NCBI GenBank assembly: GCA_003194525.1
Contig: NBIV01000418.1
Coordinates: forward strand, 1 to 21,980
Length of the DNA: 21,980 nucleotides
Source of the DNA: Gracilariopsis chorda
Lineage: Eukaryota > Rhodophyta > Florideophyceae > Gracilariales > Gracilariaceae
Reading direction: 5' to 3'
Made by a program: the position numbers and the translations under genes. Numbering within the stretch: position 1 is the stretch's first letter; each line of letters opens with the position of its first letter. The notes beneath the pieces are model-generated. The model searched no databases, had not been told where the DNA came from, and was given only the letters and a program-made list of their open reading frames with translations. This document shows, in pieces, positions 1 through 9,724 of the stretch.

Positions 1-3
1 CAT

Positions 4-277
4 GGCGTACATTTTTGTGCAATAAAAGGCGTACAAATCATGACTAGAGTGTACGCCATTGGTAGGATAGCTACAAATGGCGTTCTATGTTCTATCTATT
101 TTGGTGTATTTTTGGTACGGCAACCGTATTATTGCAACGAGTGTGCTGCAATATATTTCAGATGGCGTACGAAAGGCGTATTTAACGAAATTTGTACGCC
201 TAGTGTTCGCAATGGGTACGCCTGATGTTCGCCAAGCAGTGAAAAATTCGACATTTCAAAACTAACTGAAGGCGTTT
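4..277. repeat. Array of GGCGTAC / GTACGCC motifs
   Basis: Exact GGCGTAC occurs at 4-10, 28-34 and 164-170, and its complement GTACGCC at 51-57, 194-200 and 216-222. One-mismatch copies lie at 79-85, 175-181, 205-211, 227-233 and 271-277. The four copies at 194, 205, 216 and 227 are exactly 11 bp apart, as are 164 and 175, so they face the same side of the helix. A 9-bp inverted pair, ATGGCGTAC (2-10) and GTACGCCAT (51-59), is included. Clusters of short motifs in both orientations are typical of subterminal regions of CACTA and hAT transposons, where the transposase or accessory protein binds. A host regulatory array is the alternative. No terminal inverted repeat or target duplication was found. 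Confidence 0.7.
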
Positions 278-529
278 GAAAACGTAGCCAGTTTGTAAGC
301 AATTCGTCAGTTTTTTGTCAACTAGTTAGAGTCCTAACATTAAGCATTGAGCCACAAAGCTGGCACCGAAACGCTACGCTTTCGCTATCTTCTTGCGCTC
401 TGTGGACGACGGTTATGCTTCATGTTTATACATTTATTGTGTCATATAGCGTACAGACTGGTTCCTCAACCGTATTGTTAAACAGAAATATAAACCTCTA
501 AAATAACGGCCCAGGCCTCTCCGACTAAA
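278..529. other. No gene seen
   Basis: I see no supported open frame, RNA gene or repeat here, in the TAG-as-stop or the TAG-as-sense reading. Confidence 0.5.
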
Positions 530-1585
530 TCATTGACTCGAAAGCGACCCCTATAAGATTGAGTGAGTCTGTGTACGTTTGTGTGCCCAACGTGCCAGTA
601 GCTCCAAAACTTCAGTGGTGTAGTCAAAGTAATCGTCTGCTAGGATGTCTGGAAAGAACAAGTCTGTCCATGTACTTTGCTTTCCACCCTCGCGAATGAA
701 AACCAGAATCAGTAATGTCACAACCCAAAGGCTCGCTGTTGCGCTCAAAGCCTATGTCCCTGTCGTTCTAGCAGTGTGCCGGTTGTTGCAGTATTGATTG
801 ATACAGAAGGAATGGTACGCGCATGAGGCAATGTGTGTATCCGGATCCCAGCTCAGTAGAGCATGCTGGAGGTAGGCAGTTGCTTGAGCTTGAGCTTTAC
901 CCTATTGTGTGCGCAAGAAAACATGACGGGCGGAATGTATTGGGTGCAATGGAGACGGTAGATCTATATCAATTGAGAAGATAGCATGAATGCCACATTT
1001 CTGAGACACCAGAGTTTGCGAGTGGTCAAGGTGACCGGTGCGCTGCGTCAGAAAGAATAGTGGTAGGATGCAACACATTCATCATATTTCCAGGATGATG
1101 TTGTCCATACATCAACAATGACATAATGCGATAGAATACGGCAAAATGCCCGAATGTACATTATGCTAACGAAAGAATTTGAGCATCTTAAGCGAGATCC
1201 ACGAATCCTTTGCCATGGAGTAATCAATAACGGTGATCTAAAGCGCCTGCCGCCTTTCAACGTCGATGGAATGACCTGAAAATCCAAACAGGTGCATAAT
1301 ATTCGCTCAGATACGGTTTCCGCACTCACACCTGATCAGATCAAGAAGCGTGTTCTTATGCTTTTCAAGAAGACTCGGGGTCTGGTAATAGACAACTCGA
1401 CCGCTTCCGCTGTTTGATTGACAATTAACTTGCGTGTGAATGCAAACTCGGGCATAGTAGTCAAGGAACTCGTCCAGTGCAACGGCTGTGGAACGCATTT
1501 CTGTCGCTGTACTTTCTTCTTCACACACTGTGAACGTAGCGCACAAGCAGACTCGACAAATCACACAGCTTGCTATTACGCCCAA
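530..1585 (-). pseudogene. Possible interrupted gene or decayed transposon ORF
   Basis: One minus-strand frame is open in long pieces if TAG is sense. It has TAGs at 1238-1240, 1166-1168, 902-904, 752-754 and 551-553 and ends at TGA 530-532. A convincing intron (1276-1329, 54 bases, GTGAGT donor, TTTTCAG acceptor) keeps the frame. Pieces such as DEFLDYYARV, DSWISLKMLKFF and LADDYFDYTTEVLEL look like real protein. In-frame TGA codons near 1080-1114 remain; there the neighbouring frame reads IVDVWTTSSWKYDE, faintly like the D-x-W-T-S segment of hAT transposases. I do not recognise the family with confidence. It may be a decayed element, in which case its TAGs say nothing about the genetic code. 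Unspliced introns or sequence errors could also explain the breaks. Confidence 0.33.
1276..1329 (-). other. Probable 54-base spliceosomal intron
   Basis: On the minus strand a GTGAGT donor starts at 1329 and a TTGGATTTTCAG acceptor ends at 1276. The length is a multiple of three and removes an in-frame TGA, joining two protein-like stretches. Confidence 0.5.
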
Positions 1586-1685
1586 ATCTTATGCTCGAGT
1601 CCTTTTGCGTGCCTTTCAGTGGTCCAATTAGGGATTGGAACAGCTTCCCGTTCACTGAACGTAAATGTGTATATCTTGATTCTTT

Positions 1686-1835
1686 GGATGCTTCGCCTTG
1701 AACCTAGTCTTCCGCCAAAGGCTTACGATACCACAACGAGCTATCAATTAATTTTAGGTCTCAGAGTTGAAAGGCTGCACACCACCTGCAGATAGATATA
1801 CGACCTGAGAAGAAGTCTCGATCCACTCATTGGTG
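1686..1835 (-). pseudogene. Relict fragment of the Tnp2-like transposase
   Basis: This stretch is a diverged copy of part of the transposase gene at 3139-6090. Shared strings include TTGAAAGGCTGCACACCA (also near 5136-5153) and CGACCTGAGAAGAAGTC (also near 5231-5247). Between these two landmarks the relict lacks about 60-70 bases present in the intact gene. The conserved LSADGVQPF becomes LSAGGVQPF, losing the first presumed catalytic Asp, and stops follow. Similarity fades on both sides, so it is a short dead piece, evidence that this family or a relative inserted here before. Confidence 0.75.
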
Positions 1836-2181
1836 TGTGTCAAGAGAGATAGGCTGAGATTGGGCAAGTGGTGAGGCAAGAGATACCAATTGAATGCAAT
1901 GTGAGTTACAAATGCAAAGAGACGGCGGCAGAAAGGCAATAAGCATTCATAAACTCCACGTCGCGGTTTTCCTATGAATTGGTGACGGGATGCAGCAAGA
2001 GTTAATGCATTAACGTAGTGGTACAGAATGCGGCAGAAGGGTTGACAGAATACCGTGACGCGCAGGAAGACGCAGAAATAAGTAAGACAGTGGGGACCCA
2101 CTTTGTAAAAGCTGCAAATGCCATGGTACGGCTTCAAGCAACAAGCTGATGCCACGAAGTCTGAGAAAGGTGGAAACAATA

Positions 2182-2490
2182 ATGCATCAAAGCAGAGAAA
2201 GACAGAGAAGAATAAGAATGCAAGTGCGGCATGGCGTTCTCGTGGAAGCAACATAGCTCTCTGAGCTCCTGAGCTTGAGTAAGAATGCTTTCATATTGAA
2301 AGTGGCTAGTATACAGGTAGATGAAGGCCAAAAGTTGCGCTTTGACAGAGTGCTTGATGGTGGGATGGGGAAGTCTGTTGTGGAACGAAAGAGCTGGGAG
2401 ACAGCACTTGATAAACCGAACCGTTCATTCATACGGATGCCACCTCCCTTCAATTATGCACCACGTGTACAGCGGGAGCCACGTTTGTAA
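2182..2490 (+). CDS. Possible small hypothetical protein
   Basis: From ATG 2182 the frame stays open to TAA 2488-2490 apart from one TAG at 2254-2256, giving about 102 residues. The frame is in fact open from about 2086 with that single TAG. The part after the TAG (for example KNAFILKVASIQVDEGQ and KSVVERKSWETALDKPN) has a protein-like, hydrophilic composition. The 5' part is less clear, because another plus frame at 2120-2260 also reads as a Lys/Asn/Ala-rich protein, so an intron or base error may lie around 2100-2260. No family recognised. It lies just 3' of the transposase relict and may be transposon-derived. Confidence 0.28.
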
Positions 2491-2976
2491 CGCATACATG
2501 CTGTTACTTTTGCATCATTGTAATGGTACTGTGAGTGGTATTTAAGGAGATAGGCACTTTCTTCCGAACGGGGTAGTAACGGCACGATTGAAACGATCGT
2601 AGTGAACAGGGAAGGTATAAACGCGCGGTGTGCAGTAATCCTGAGGTGTTTCTCTTCACTAAGAAAAATATATCTCTCAGATGCAAGAAACACATTCTGC
2701 AACGAGGAACTGATCTAGATATGACTCCAGTTCCGGAGACATGGTTCACATGCTTGCCTGGTTGTATTCATCATGATGCTGATCCTCTCTTCTTCATGCC
2801 TGATTTGTTCTGGCAAGTTCTACTTCTCACTGCCTCATGGGGTTGACAAAAGAATTCAATGGTTACCACATATCACGCTTTCAATCAGAGGGCACTACTC
2901 CTAGCCGTAATTCTACGCATCTTTTCCTCACAACCCTGCCCACTCGATTCCTATGTTGCAGCCGTTCCACCCAGGC
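2491..2976. other. No gene seen; 3' flank of the transposase
   Basis: Only short shadow frames occur. This is probably the 3' flank or untranslated end of the minus-strand transposase gene. No terminal inverted repeat was recognised. Confidence 0.4.
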
Positions 2977-3138
2977 TTAAAGGATTCTGTTTCTTATATT
3001 AAAGTATAATAGGAGAACCAAGTCTGACTCAAGGTGCAGCCATGCCCCACTATTATAGCATGCAGTGTTGGACTCAAGACAAATTTGTCGTGATCCAAGG
3101 CAGGGATGTTCTCTTACTATGATCGGTTTCATAATCAT

Positions 3139-6090
3139 CTAAACTTCAATTCCTTTCAAAGAACATCGCACAACGTCTTTGTTTGAATCTAAGTACGTCA
3201 TTACACCATCCGTGTCTTGCATTTCATCGACGAAGTATGTCCGCACGGAATGCCGCTTCCCAACACAAGGATAGGTCGTCTGTACTACAGCAATTGGATG
3301 ACTTATCACCTCAACCTCCTCTACAGTCCGGCATGCAAAAAGGTAGTCACTATCAATCCTGGAGCGGGAATAAACCTGACCTTGGTTACCTCTTCTCAAA
3401 CCTCGAGTGGCCCAGTCAGCTACTACTAGCTCGTGTGAAGCTGTGCATACTTCGTGGCTCAAGAAGCAAAACGTTTTTCCGTAGTACACATCAACCTCAT
3501 TCGAACGGTTGCAAGCAAACATTCCAGAAAAGTAACATGTCGATCTATGCTCACTATATTGAGAGAATCCGTGATATGTCCATGGGCGCAGTATCATCGT
3601 CTTGCTGTCCCGCAAACGACCCCAAACGCGTATTGAGTCATTTTTGCGTACAAGGTTACCAGCTTCAGCTCGTGATATGCCCAATTTCGAAATATAATAA
3701 CGGACAAGGAGATCTCTTAAACCCGGTATGTTAGTTTTTCCTTCGTTGGTTATGGATGTATGACATGAAGGCCCTAGGAGAGAGAATTGCGTTTGTCCAC
3801 TTTCGGTACTACTTGGTGAAGAAATACTTGTGAGGGGAGAGATCCAATTGTTGTTGACATCAGTTTCTTCAATATGGGGGATCTGAATTCCATATCGAAG
3901 GCTATACAAAGAGGCTGCAACATGATACTTGATCTTCTCCCTCGCCGATTGGGCAAAGAGATGCTTTGCATGCGTGATTCTGTTCACGTATCCGACAAAG
4001 TTTTCAGTCGTCCATTGCCCTAGAAGCGAGATAGGACCACAATCTCTAATATTCTGAGCAAGGTGTAGTAACAAATGATATACATACTTGCAGAGATGAA
4101 CTCGGTCGGGTGTTTTCTTGTAATACAGATCCACAAAATGTCTGTAGAATCTCTCGGCTAAAGACCCAATCTGATCGACATCTTCTTCACTGTGTCTCCA
4201 CTGGCACGTGAGCCGTACAAGCTGAACGAAGTACTTCCATCCACTCAATACTTGGGCGGGTACCCAGCCGTCCAGCACTACAAGACTTGTTGAGGTCGTG
4301 AATAACTTCCATTCGGATGCTTTCCAGAGTCCTCTTTTGTCTAGACCTCGTGGCGCCCGGCAATAGTATGAGCCAAACCCCTTCCTACAAGCTCTCAGAT
4401 TATCGTTCACAGCTTCATACACCTTTCGCGAGGATAGGTATGCAAGTTCTACATGGCGACCAGAGTCATTGCACCAAATTGAAACAACATCTTTAGCAAC
4501 ATTCTCAAACAACAAGTGCATGATATCGATAGGAAAAGATCGGAATGCACGCATGGTATTCAGTTCTAATAGAGGTGTAGGGTGGGTGGAAGAGAATCCG
4601 TTTTGTTTGAGATGATATTCAAGTTCTCGTTTTGGAATTTTGAACTCCATCTCTTTGAACCAGTTATAGGCCTCCATGACCTCACTATGAGTTCGGAGAG
4701 GAAGGCATGAAGGATCCCATAAAACTCGATCTACAATCCTTCTCTTTGCGTTAGATTGGTCATGGCCGGAAAACACCGGTGGAAAGTAACAATGGTGAAC
4801 ATGAATGCCTCTGATGAGGCAAAAACGACAAGGAACAAGCCCATTAGGGCCTTTCAGATGAGTAAGCTTTTTCATGGCAGGTAAGTCTGCCAAAGCAAAC
4901 AGCAGATGCACTCTAACTATCCTCCGTTCGCCGTTCCACAGTTTTGCATTCCGTCCATACAGCGATAAACTCTGAATCTCCGTGATAAATGGACGGAGAA
5001 AGCTCGTGAGGTCCTTTGGTTCATTAGGGCCCGGGATGAGAAGCAAAGGCAGTAGTCGTCTTGCCTTGAACCTAATACTCGGCGGAAGGTTTAGAATAAC
5101 ACAAAGAGCTATCCAGTAGGTGTAGTTATCCGACTTGAAAGGCTGCACACCATCCGCAGATAGAGCAAGAAATATATCATACTTCACCATCTCTAGACCT
5201 CCTCTCTGTGAAACAATATCCTGGAAAATGCGACCTGAGAAGAAGTCGCTATACACTCCCTCCTCCTTTTCAAGGACACCACGCCAAAAATAACTGAAAA
5301 GGAGCGGCCCCTCCACAGGACTCTGAAGCAACATCTCGATACGTTCCCACACCGGGATGTACTCAAACAGACCAGCTGCGGTACTGAAATTGTCGTTACA
5401 GTATGAGCATTCTAGAACCGATCCATCTGATGTTTTCTCCAGAGCTTTGTGGAATTTGGTACAAGCTGGGTGCTCTGTTGTACATAGTCCAGAATTACGC
5501 AGTAGTGCTTTGCGTACACCCGAGAATGACTTATATGGGCGCTGAGAGCTATCAGATACCGAGATGTCTTTGATAAGATCAGTCATGAAGGCATCGTCTG
5601 CTGAGTGCTTGATGCCAAGTCCAAGCACATTAGCGTGCTTTTCCATGAACAGAGCAAACTTTCTATCCAAGCACATAACATGTCTGTTGCTTCCAAGCGA
5701 ATCAGAAGAAACTTCGTTCGCTGTGATTTGAACATGATCGATGACTCGTTCCGCTACGGGTATGAGACAAAGAGAATTCTCTGACTCCGATCTGGTTGAG
5801 AGAGTGATAGATACGGTACTATTCGATTGAGTCGAGTTGGATGAGTACGCTTCCCCATTTTCGATATCGTTTTCATCTACTTCACTAGCGTGAGCGTACA
5901 GAGAAGAGAGCTGCAAGGAACTAGTGATGGCAGAAGGAAGTGGCAAAAAGATGTCTTCATCATGTTCATTTCCATCAATTCTGTTGTGTGCCACTGCCCG
6001 ATGTCGCATTGCAGTTTCTCTAGAAACCAACTTTCCTTTCCCACATCGACATTTGTAGTCGGGATGGCAAATGTATCCTAACATACCCAT
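3139..6090 (-). CDS. Tnp2-like (CACTA/Plavaka) transposase
   Basis: Uninterrupted 983-residue frame. The N-terminus has a Cys/His finger-like stretch (CRCGKGKLVSRETAMRH then H, residues about 14-35). A Cys-rich patch lies near residues 205-235. The core matches the Transposase_tnp2 family: LSADGVQPF with Asp313, LNLPPSIRFKARRLLPLL, LIPGPNEPKDL, then ADLPAMKKL before a PCRFC motif near 420, IDIMHLLFENV near 525, and WTTENFVGYVNR near 690 that may hold the catalytic Glu. Such enzymes cut and paste CACTA-type elements through a DDE active site in the nucleus. Its TAG terminator (3139-3141) is followed by 53 open codons to TAA 2977-2979, and a 64-codon frame lies upstream in phase across a TAG at 6106-6108, so both ends could be longer if TAG is sense. 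The intact frame suggests recent activity. Family call is from memory. Confidence 0.85.
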   Translation of the reverse strand: MGMLGYICHPDYKCRCGKGKLVSRETAMRHRAVAHNRIDGNEHDEDIFLPLPSAITSSLQLSSLYAHASEVDENDIENGEAYSSNSTQSNSTVSITLSTRSESENSLCLIPVAERVIDHVQITANEVSSDSLGSNRHVMCLDRKFALFMEKHANVLGLGIKHSADDAFMTDLIKDISVSDSSQRPYKSFSGVRKALLRNSGLCTTEHPACTKFHKALEKTSDGSVLECSYCNDNFSTAAGLFEYIPVWERIEMLLQSPVEGPLLFSYFWRGVLEKEEGVYSDFFSGRIFQDIVSQRGGLEMVKYDIFLALSADGVQPFKSDNYTYWIALCVILNLPPSIRFKARRLLPLLLIPGPNEPKDLTSFLRPFITEIQSLSLYGRNAKLWNGERRIVRVHLLFALADLPAMKKLTHLKGPNGLVPCRFCLIRGIHVHHCYFPPVFSGHDQSNAKRRIVDRVLWDPSCLPLRTHSEVMEAYNWFKEMEFKIPKRELEYHLKQNGFSSTHPTPLLELNTMRAFRSFPIDIMHLLFENVAKDVVSIWCNDSGRHVELAYLSSRKVYEAVNDNLRACRKGFGSYYCRAPRGLDKRGLWKASEWKLFTTSTSLVVLDGWVPAQVLSGWKYFVQLVRLTCQWRHSEEDVDQIGSLAERFYRHFVDLYYKKTPDRVHLCKYVYHLLLHLAQNIRDCGPISLLGQWTTENFVGYVNRITHAKHLFAQSAREKIKYHVAASLYSLRYGIQIPHIEETDVNNNWISPLTSISSPSSTESGQTQFSLLGPSCHTSITNEGKTNIPGLRDLLVRYYISKLGISRAEAGNLVRKNDSIRVWGRLRDSKTMILRPWTYHGFSQYSEHRSTCYFSGMFACNRSNEVDVYYGKTFCFLSHEVCTASHELVVADWATRGLRRGNQGQVYSRSRIDSDYLFACRTVEEVEVISHPIAVVQTTYPCVGKRHSVRTYFVDEMQDTDGVMTYLDSNKDVVRCSLKGIEV

Positions 6091-6684
6091 ATCTAGAGTG
6101 ATTGACTAACAAATTCGGAGTATCTTGCACAGAGATTCCTTGGGATGCAATATGGTAACGGATTCGAAAGAAGGGATCGGATGTGTCGAGCAACATGAAA
6201 ACAGCCTAACAGATATGACGTCAGAACTAGTGAAAAGGGATTCCTCAAAGTTGCGAAGATGAAAAAAAACTTGTTTCCTTGAAAAAGTATCCTTCTTCAC
6301 TCCGACCGTTTCGGGTTGTGCGAAAGAAAATGTGACAGACAGTCATACAGAAAGTATCACGATATCGTCACGTCACGTTTCTCTTCAAAGTATTTTGTAG
6401 CACCCAACTCCCACTCTGCGCTCTATCTTTCCTTTCTTTGATCGTTTTGTGTTGGTGCTCGTGTTGTGTTGGTGTTTTGTTTCAAACTTTAGCAAGGATT
6501 GCCATCTCCTGGCCAAAAAAAGGAGCTCTTTTGATGCATACAGGTGGTAACGATCTGGGCGGCAACGTGACTTTCCCCATCAATTCTGTCAGGCGTTGTC
6601 GCCACACGGTAACACGCCACGAGCAATCTTAAGTACGCATTCCATGGCCATGCATGCAGATGAACAAAAGTACAATTCACTTCA
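6091..6684. promoter_or_regulatory. Divergent spacer between transposase and finger-protein genes
   Basis: About 600 bases separate the two head-to-head genes, so promoters for both are expected here. A minus-strand frame (6106-6300) lies in phase with the transposase and may be 5' leader or N-terminal coding sequence. Pyrimidine-rich and TTTG-rich stretches occur at 6420-6490. I could not pick a definite TATA box or start site. Confidence 0.35.
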
Positions 6685-6937
6685 ATGGTGAATATCGTGG
6701 CATGTTTGCGCTTGGAGTCAGTGAACGCGACGGGTATTTCATATTGCACCACCAAACGCAACGTCACAAATGTGCGCACAGCGTGTTTGGGGATATGTGT
6801 CCTCAAGAAAACACCAGATTCAAACCCTTTATCGCTTGTTCATGTGCTGGGTTCTCTTCTCTATCCCAACGAAGTGCGCAGATACTGGAGCACTCACGAA
6901 GGACTCACCATCTCAATCTTGCACATCAGTACTCATC

Positions 6938-8668
6938 ATGGTGATGATAGCGAACAAAATCGTTTTCCCGGCCCCTAGTTCCCGAACGTCGGCGAAGGAC
7001 TCGAGCTCGTTTAGCATTGGAAATGAAATCAAGAGGGCAATCGAGTGTCACAACGAAAGCCTTCGAGAAAACGAAGCAGATTATCGTGTGGAGATCCCAT
7101 TCAAGAGTACTGGCAAGTATTCTGTAGCTGTCCTGGGCACTGTTGGTCGCTTGCTGCGCTCATCTGATGTATTTTCACAGCATGTAGGCAGAAGAAGCTT
7201 TCGTTCCATCAAACAGGCTACAGGCCAGAACATGTTCCAGAAGGCTGTGAACGGGCTGATTCGCGATATCAACGAGAAGCACAAACTTCTTACGTACACC
7301 GAAGGTGATTGGGGAGCAATGAAATCCATTGTGCAGAAGCTTCGCAATGAGGTCGCGCACAGAAATAGCAAGAAGAGGGCAAAATTAATGAAAAAGAGGC
7401 AGCTCGCTCGGCGTCCAAGGAATGATTCAGAAGCTATGTTGACAAACAAGCAGACCTTTGAAGAACACAGAGTTCAAAAGCAGCGTTTTGTTTCCCGGAC
7501 TCCAAATCGTACAGAGCCAAGTACGAATGTGCCTCGTTCTCGTCATGATGAACATTCTCGGGTCAAGAGAAACCGAAAGCTCAGCCAAAAGGTCGGGAGG
7601 AGTGATCACAGAATCCTTAACAACATTTGTAGTTCTGATGATTGCACTGGTCTTAGTTCGTCCAGTTCGGATGAGATTGACACGAAAAGCAAACCCACGA
7701 AGCATCGCAGCTTACGAAGGAGCCAAAAAGTGGAACGCCGTAAGGAAAGCAGAACTCCTGAAGATAGTGATGATGATATTCAACCAGTTTTCAGAACACA
7801 CAAATCCTCGCTGGCCAGTGCAAGGACCAAAACGGTTAGAACTCATGCGAAGGGGAGAGAGTTACTTCATCGCTCGGATGGTGAGTTATCTGAGAAATCT
7901 GATGACGATGATATTCATTCAAATAAGAGTCCATACAGCTCCTCCACGCTGAGGCTGAGCCCCAGACAACAAAATGGCAATGGTAAGAAAAGACTGTTAC
8001 CTCAGCGCCTTGATGCAGGCCAGTGTGTGGCTGAAAGCCGTCAGACGTCACATGCCTCTGATGTTGCAGTAGAACCCATTTTGAGGACGAAGACTAAAGC
8101 TTCGTTCACGCCACTCACCAAACACCCCCAAAGGGTTAGGAAACATAGAACTCTACTTCACTGCGTAGACATTTCATCCCCTCAGGGGGGTGACGAAGTT
8201 GATGTGATCGGAAGCAAGAATACAAAGAACGTTGCGTTGACGAAAAGGAAGCAACTTGCCCTAAAACGTAAGAGGCGCGTTTTGCCTGAAAGTTCTGAAG
8301 ATGTGCAGAAACAAACTCACGTCCACAAGAAGCCACGTCTCGAAACCCGTTTCGAGAATATTGACGAAGGTGTGCCAAAGGGATCTCATACCTCTGGGTC
8401 TTTGACTGAACACACTGCACATATGGATCGTAACAGAATGCGTTCATTGGGCGAGGAAGACAGTAGCAATTGTGATCGAAAGTGCAACGTAGTAGGTTGC
8501 AACATGCCAGGGGATGCGGCTCATAGATGCAATGTGTGCGGAAGAGCTATGCATAACCTTTGTGGTCAACGAGTGCTAGGTGCTGCTCATGTTGAAGGAA
8601 AGTTCATCTGCTCTTTTAGTTGCGTGTCGAGTGCTTTGAAGCAGATAACGTAGGCCCCAACAGCATGA
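6938..8668 (+). CDS. Basic nuclear-type protein with C-terminal Cys/His finger
   Basis: No named family recognised. Residues from about 30 to 150 look globular (IPFKSTGKYSVAVLGTVGRL, FQKAVNGLIRDINEKHK). The middle is long, Lys/Arg/Ser-rich and probably disordered, with acidic-serine patches. The end (about 8483-8625) has a zinc-binding pattern: CNVVGC, then HRCNVC, MHNLC and ICSFSC, similar to PHD/RING-like folds. It is probably a nuclear DNA- or chromatin-binding protein. Placed head to head with the transposase, it could be the element's second, TnpA-like protein; that is inference. ATG 6938 is the first in-frame Met after the upstream stops are allowed for, but a neighbouring frame from ATG 6685 (LYPNEVRRYWSTHEGLT) looks coding and would join near the CCCC run at 6972-6975 if one base is extra. 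The frame reaches TAG 8651-8653; read as sense, it ends five codons later at TGA 8666-8668. Confidence 0.65.
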
Positions 8669-9114
8669 TTTACATCCAGTGTGACGAGGCTCTGGGTCCC
8701 AAGGGAATATATAGAGCACCGAACCCGCAATGAAGGCTGATTTCGATGTGCTGCGAGCGATGAGGACTGTGCTTTGTGGTTACAGATGGCTATCAGTCAT
8801 TGCTTAAGGGGTCTCTGAGCTTGGGCTGAACGATCGAACCGTGATATTAACCACAGAAACTGCAGAGCTTGACGTAAGGCATAACCTACTTCTGACTGGT
8901 TCGTCAGAATGTTGTACGACTTATCTCTTTGTGGAATAAATAATAACATATGTGACGTTGAGCCAGAGCTTATTCTTGTAGCCCACCTGTCATCTCAAGC
9001 CTCCAACACATCTTCATTACCATGGTTTTATCTGAAATGAGCACGAGTTCTGGAACTTGTACAGCAGATTTGCAGCCAGAAGTAGCCAAAAACAGGTGAA
9101 GAGAATACAATTCG
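8669..9114. other. No gene seen
   Basis: No supported frame or RNA gene in about 450 bases; probably the 3' flank of the finger-protein gene. Confidence 0.45.
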
Positions 9115-9536
9115 ATGCATCACAAAGCCCAGCAACGTAGCAACAAGAAGCGAGAGCAAGAAAGACGCGCTCTTTCCAAAAGAAGAGGTGAGTGTCGACG
9201 AATCTCTGCGCCTGTGTGTCAACAGATATGTTGCACCGCCTTTTTGCGAAATGGATGTGGTCCGTCCTTGCGAAGGTGGGTAAGGTGCAGATTCACGACG
9301 GAAGGAAAGTCGCAAGTGACTTTGTATGTGAGGCTACGGTCAATGGTGGCAAAGTGATACACCGCAAGACACAACGGAGCTGCTGCTATAGTTGGTGGCC
9401 GCGACCGCGTCTGTCGTTGTGGGGGTGGGGGAAGTTCAGCTTCACTGCTAGAGCGCGCTTGCTTGCATGGATGGGTGTCCAGAGAATCGTAACTCAAACG
9501 GTCTGCCAATACAGTTGCTCTTCCATTGTAACGTAG
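9115..9536 (+). CDS. Weak spliced gene candidate
   Basis: ATG 9115 opens a short, very basic exon (KKREQERRALSKRR) ending at a textbook donor, AG/GTGAGT, at 9188. An acceptor (TGTGTGTCAACAG) ends at 9225, giving a 38-base intron. Splicing continues the frame into KVASDFVCEATVNGGKVIH and on to TAA 9534-9536. The second half is Trp/Arg-rich and less convincing, so the true 3' end may be earlier. It overlaps the minus-strand ankyrin-like candidate, and at most one of the two is likely real along the shared part. No family recognised. Confidence 0.25.
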
Positions 9537-9724
9537 AACGCATTCTCGACAGGCCATAGCAGCAAAAAGAGCAATTTCAGCCGGGGTACCGCGTTGAATC
9601 AAACAACATCATGACTTTGACCGAAGAGTTCATCCGCAGAAACGTTGAGAATATTATCTTGAATCAAACAAAGACATAATAAAAGTGCTTCCAGGCATAT
9701 GACACAGCCGTCGCAAGCGTGCAT
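9219..9724 (-). CDS. Possible ankyrin-repeat-like fragment
   Basis: From ATG 9724 a frame reads DGCVICLEALLLC and NVSADELFGQSHDVV, then meets TGA at about 9605. The adjacent frame continues with RGTPAEIALFAAMACRECV and runs to TGA 9219-9221. The pattern of G-x-TPAEIAL followed by CRECV, and CVICLEALL before it, resembles ankyrin helix pairs, so this may be an ankyrin-repeat protein with a one-base frame break. A direct repeat TTGAATCAAACAA (9594-9606 and 9659-9671) lies in it. The part beyond about 9420 is Pro/Arg-rich and may not be coding. Family assignment is tentative. Confidence 0.28.
9594..9671. repeat. 13-bp direct repeat, 65 bp apart
   Basis: TTGAATCAAACAA is present at 9594-9606 and again at 9659-9671. 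It may simply reflect a repeated protein motif (LIQ) in the minus-strand candidate gene. Confidence 0.6.

Noticed and set aside
1418..1795. 125-codon plus-strand frame
   Set aside because: It is antisense to more protein-like minus-strand sequence and to the transposase relict, with Cys-rich, unconvincing composition.
3183..3734. 183-codon plus-strand frame inside the transposase gene
   Set aside because: It is the antisense shadow of the intact transposase, which has family motifs.
1..9000. CACTA-type terminal inverted repeats bounding the transposase
   Set aside because: CACTA and TAGTG words occur (for example near 3047 and 6231), but I found no matching pair of inverted ends or a target duplication.
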